Shown: positions 62,345 to 64,000 of the stretch, piece after piece
Layout of the letters: the number at the start of each line of letters is the position of its first letter
Position numbering within the stretch: position 1 is the stretch's first letter
Origin: Fodinicola feengrottensis
GTDB lineage: Bacteria > Actinomycetota > Actinomycetes > Mycobacteriales > HKI-0501
Assembly (NCBI RefSeq): GCF_010993775.1
Contig: NZ_WOTO01000047.1
Coordinates: 1 to 64,000 of the forward strand
Direction of reading: 5' to 3'
DNA length: 64,000 bases
Position numbers and translations under genes: made by a program
The notes under the pieces: generated by a model
Database searches by the model: none
Seen by the model: only the letters and a program-made list of their open reading frames with translations
Told to the model about the DNA's origin: nothing

Positions 62345-62380
62345 AAAGAACCCCCGGCCACGTGGTCGGGGGTTCTTTTT
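62345..62380 (+). terminator. bidirectional rho-independent terminator
   Basis: AAAGAACCCCCG pairs with CGGGGGTTCTTT around a 10-nt loop, with TTTTT following on the right and an A run on the left, between convergent ponA2 and the GNAT gene. Textbook form. Confidence 0.95.
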
Positions 62381-62383
62381 CGT

Positions 62384-62830
62384 CTAGAGGACTTTGCTGA
62401 AGAACACCCTGCTGAAGCCGTCGTTTCCGGCCCGATGGATCTCGACGTACCCGTGGCGCTGGTAGTACGCGATGTTCTCGGTCATCGCCGCGTTGGTGTA
62501 GAGCCGGACCTCGACGAACCCGAGCCGGACCGCCTCGCTTTCGGCTTGTACGAGCAGCAGCCGGCCGATCCCGCCACCCTGGGCATCAGCGCGTACGGCG
62601 ATGTTCTCCAGCAGCAGGTGGTCCGTCTCAGGCACCAGGACGAGCATGCCGACAGCGATGCCGGCACGCTCGGCGACCCAGGTGTGGCCACGTCGTACGA
62701 CCTCGGCGTAGTCGTCCGTCATCGGCGCCGGTTCGCGGCCGATCCGCGGCACATAGTGCTCGTACGCGCCGCGTACCAACGCGGTCAGCGCCGGCACGTC
62801 CGCCGGCACGGCCAGCCGCAGTGACACCAC
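62384..62830 (-). CDS. GNAT acetyltransferase
   Basis: 148 residues with the GNAT core: LRLAVPADVPALTALVRGAY, LLLENIAVRADAQGGGIGRL (acetyl-CoA-binding loop near residue 85) and ENIAYYQRHGYVEIHR. The frame is intact. The acceptor is unknown. It lies 5 nt after the YqeY gene on the same strand, so they are co-transcribed. Confidence 0.85.
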   Translation of the reverse strand: MVSLRLAVPADVPALTALVRGAYEHYVPRIGREPAPMTDDYAEVVRRGHTWVAERAGIAVGMLVLVPETDHLLLENIAVRADAQGGGIGRLLLVQAESEAVRLGFVEVRLYTNAAMTENIAYYQRHGYVEIHRAGNDGFSRVFFSKVL

Positions 62831-62835
62831 CGCGG

Positions 62836-63294
62836 TCAGCTCGCGAGCTGTCGCCGCACCTCGGCGGACACCCGGCCACCATCCGCACGGCCGATGACCT
62901 GCGGCTGCACCACCTTCATCACCTGGCCCATCGCCTTCGGGCCGGCCGCGCCGGTCTCGGTGATAGCGGCCGTGACCAGCTCGGTCAGCTCCTCGTCGGT
63001 GAGCTGCTGGGGCAGGTAACGCTCGATGATCGTGGTCTCGCGGCGCTCCTGGTCGGCAAGCTCGGCACGGTCGCGCGTGTCGAAGATCTCGGCGGCCTCG
63101 CGGCGCTTCTTCGCCTCGGCGGTCAGCACCGCCAGCACCACCTCGTCGTCGGTCAGCTCGCGAGCCGACTTTCCAGCCACCTCAGCGGTCTTGACGGCGG
63201 ACAGCACCATCCGCAAGGTGCCGGTGGTCAGCTGGTCGCGGGCCTTCATGGCGGTGGTCAGGTCGGTGGACAGGCGGTCCTTGAGAGCGCTCAC
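62836..63294 (-). CDS. GatB/YqeY domain protein
   Basis: 152 residues from GTG 63294 (VSALKDRLSTDLTTAMKARD) showing the YqeY pattern LRMVLSAVKTAEV, IIERYLPQQLTDEELTELV and MGQVMKVVQPQVIGRADGG. It is related to the tail domain of aspartyl/glutamyl-tRNA amidotransferase subunit B and probably binds tRNA. I prefer the GTG because earlier codons extend beyond the family start. Confidence 0.88.
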   Translation of the reverse strand: MSALKDRLSTDLTTAMKARDQLTTGTLRMVLSAVKTAEVAGKSARELTDDEVVLAVLTAEAKKRREAAEIFDTRDRAELADQERRETTIIERYLPQQLTDEELTELVTAAITETGAAGPKAMGQVMKVVQPQVIGRADGGRVSAEVRRQLAS

Positions 63295-63319
63295 GAGGCA
63301 CGACACTAGCCTGGTCGGT

Positions 63320-64000
63320 ATGAAGTGGCGCACCGGATTGTCATTGGCCGTGCTCGCGGGCGGGATCGCTACCGTGGGCTACGCGGCTGGAATCGAGCGG
63401 ACGAGGTGGACGCTGCGCCGCTTCGACGTACCAGTGCTGGCGCCGGACTCCGAGCCGCTGCGCATCCTGCACATCTCGGACCTGCACATGACTCCCGGCC
63501 AGCGGTCGAAGCAGGAGTGGGTACGGGAGCTGGCCGCGCTGGACCCTGACCTGGTCGTGGTGACCGGCGACAACCTCGCCCACGTGGAGGCAGTGCCGGC
63601 CGTCGTACACGCGCTCACGCCGCTCCTGGAGCGTCCTGGAGCCGTCGTCTTCGGCAGCAACGACTACTACGGACCGCTGCCGAAGAACCCGCTGCGGTAT
63701 TTCGGCAAGCCGCAGGTCCGCCGGTTCGGGCCGGACCTGCCCTGGCAGGACCTGCGGGACGTGTTCACCGCCTCCGGCTGGGCCGACCTCACCAACTCCC
63801 GCGCCACCGTCACCGCCGGCGGCCGCCGGCTCGCCTTCGCCGGCGTGGACGACCCACACCTGTCCCAAGACGACTACTACGACCGCATCGCCGGCCCCGC
63901 CGACCCGGCCGCTGACCTGCGGATCGGACTGTCCCACTCACCCGAGCCCCGGGTCCTGGACCGGTTCGCCGAAGACGGCTACGACCTGCTGCTGTGCGGT
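63320..64000 (+). CDS. metallophosphoesterase, N-terminal part
   Basis: ATG 63320 opens MKWRTGLSLAVLAGGIATVG, a signal-anchor helix, then the calcineurin-like motifs ILHISDLHM, VVTGDN and GSNDYYG and LAFAGVDDPH. The gene runs off the right edge at codon 227. It is the Rv3683 equivalent closing the conserved block. Substrate unknown; the family includes UDP-diacylglucosamine-type phosphoesterases. Confidence 0.9.
   Translation, partial: MKWRTGLSLAVLAGGIATVGYAAGIERTRWTLRRFDVPVLAPDSEPLRILHISDLHMTPGQRSKQEWVRELAALDPDLVVVTGDNLAHVEAVPAVVHALTPLLERPGAVVFGSNDYYGPLPKNPLRYFGKPQVRRFGPDLPWQDLRDVFTASGWADLTNSRATVTAGGRRLAFAGVDDPHLSQDDYYDRIAGPADPAADLRIGLSHSPEPRVLDRFAEDGYDLLLCG

Overview
The window is chromosomal DNA of a high-GC actinobacterium. 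Gene content and order say so: a type VII (ESX) secretion locus, a WhiB-family regulator next to a PonA2-type penicillin-binding protein, two ArsA-like ATPases, MarP, and a Crp/endonuclease III pair. The arrangement of 28816-33938 and 52555-64000 matches the Mycobacterium tuberculosis Rv3670-Rv3683 neighbourhood, but the absence of mycobacterial PE/PPE genes and the style of the ESX accessory proteins suggest a non-mycobacterial genus. I saw no rRNA, tRNA or CRISPR array.

Layout. 1-937: end of an alpha/beta hydrolase and a MazEF-like toxin-antitoxin pair. 941-4869: a SWIM zinc-finger protein coupled to an SNF2 helicase. 5101-26297: an ESX locus with eccC, eccD, eccB, eccE, mycP, an esxA/esxB pair, two YbaB-like genes and several large WXG100-like putative substrates. 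It is interrupted at 17454-20450 by an SDR oxidoreductase/MFS exporter pair, a MITE-like repeat and a tandem hairpin repeat. 26375-28734: NhaA antiporter, universal stress protein, MarR regulator. 28816-33938: epoxide hydrolase-like gene, then the tightly overlapping nth-tlpA-nudix-marP operon, and crp. 34050-45671: Ser/Thr kinase, TetR, a NagZ-NamZ fusion, a GNAT and a complete Opp/Dpp ABC importer, which I read as a peptidoglycan-fragment salvage cluster. 45697-48999: AurF-like diiron oxygenase with a hydrolase, DUF4873 and an Rsm22-like methyltransferase. 49010-54119: a large cyclase/AAA/TPR protein coupled to an MBL hydrolase and a NUDIX gene. 54256-64000: second MITE-like repeat, RidA, DUF4177, two membrane proteins, two ArsA-like ATPases, MarR, WhiB, PonA2, GNAT, YqeY and a metallophosphoesterase cut by the window end.

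More than forty single-base frameshifts interrupt otherwise well-conserved genes, often at C or G runs. I interpret them as base-calling or assembly errors and annotate the genes as single CDSs spanning the breaks, naming each break. Anyone translating the sequence literally will get fragments.

Functionally the window joins envelope biology (ESX secretion, PonA2, muropeptide salvage, MarP, ArsA-like pair) with cAMP signalling (cyclase, Crp) and drug/solvent-type transport. Three strong palindromic operators (19746-19775, 36353-36372, 47469-47499) give testable regulatory units.
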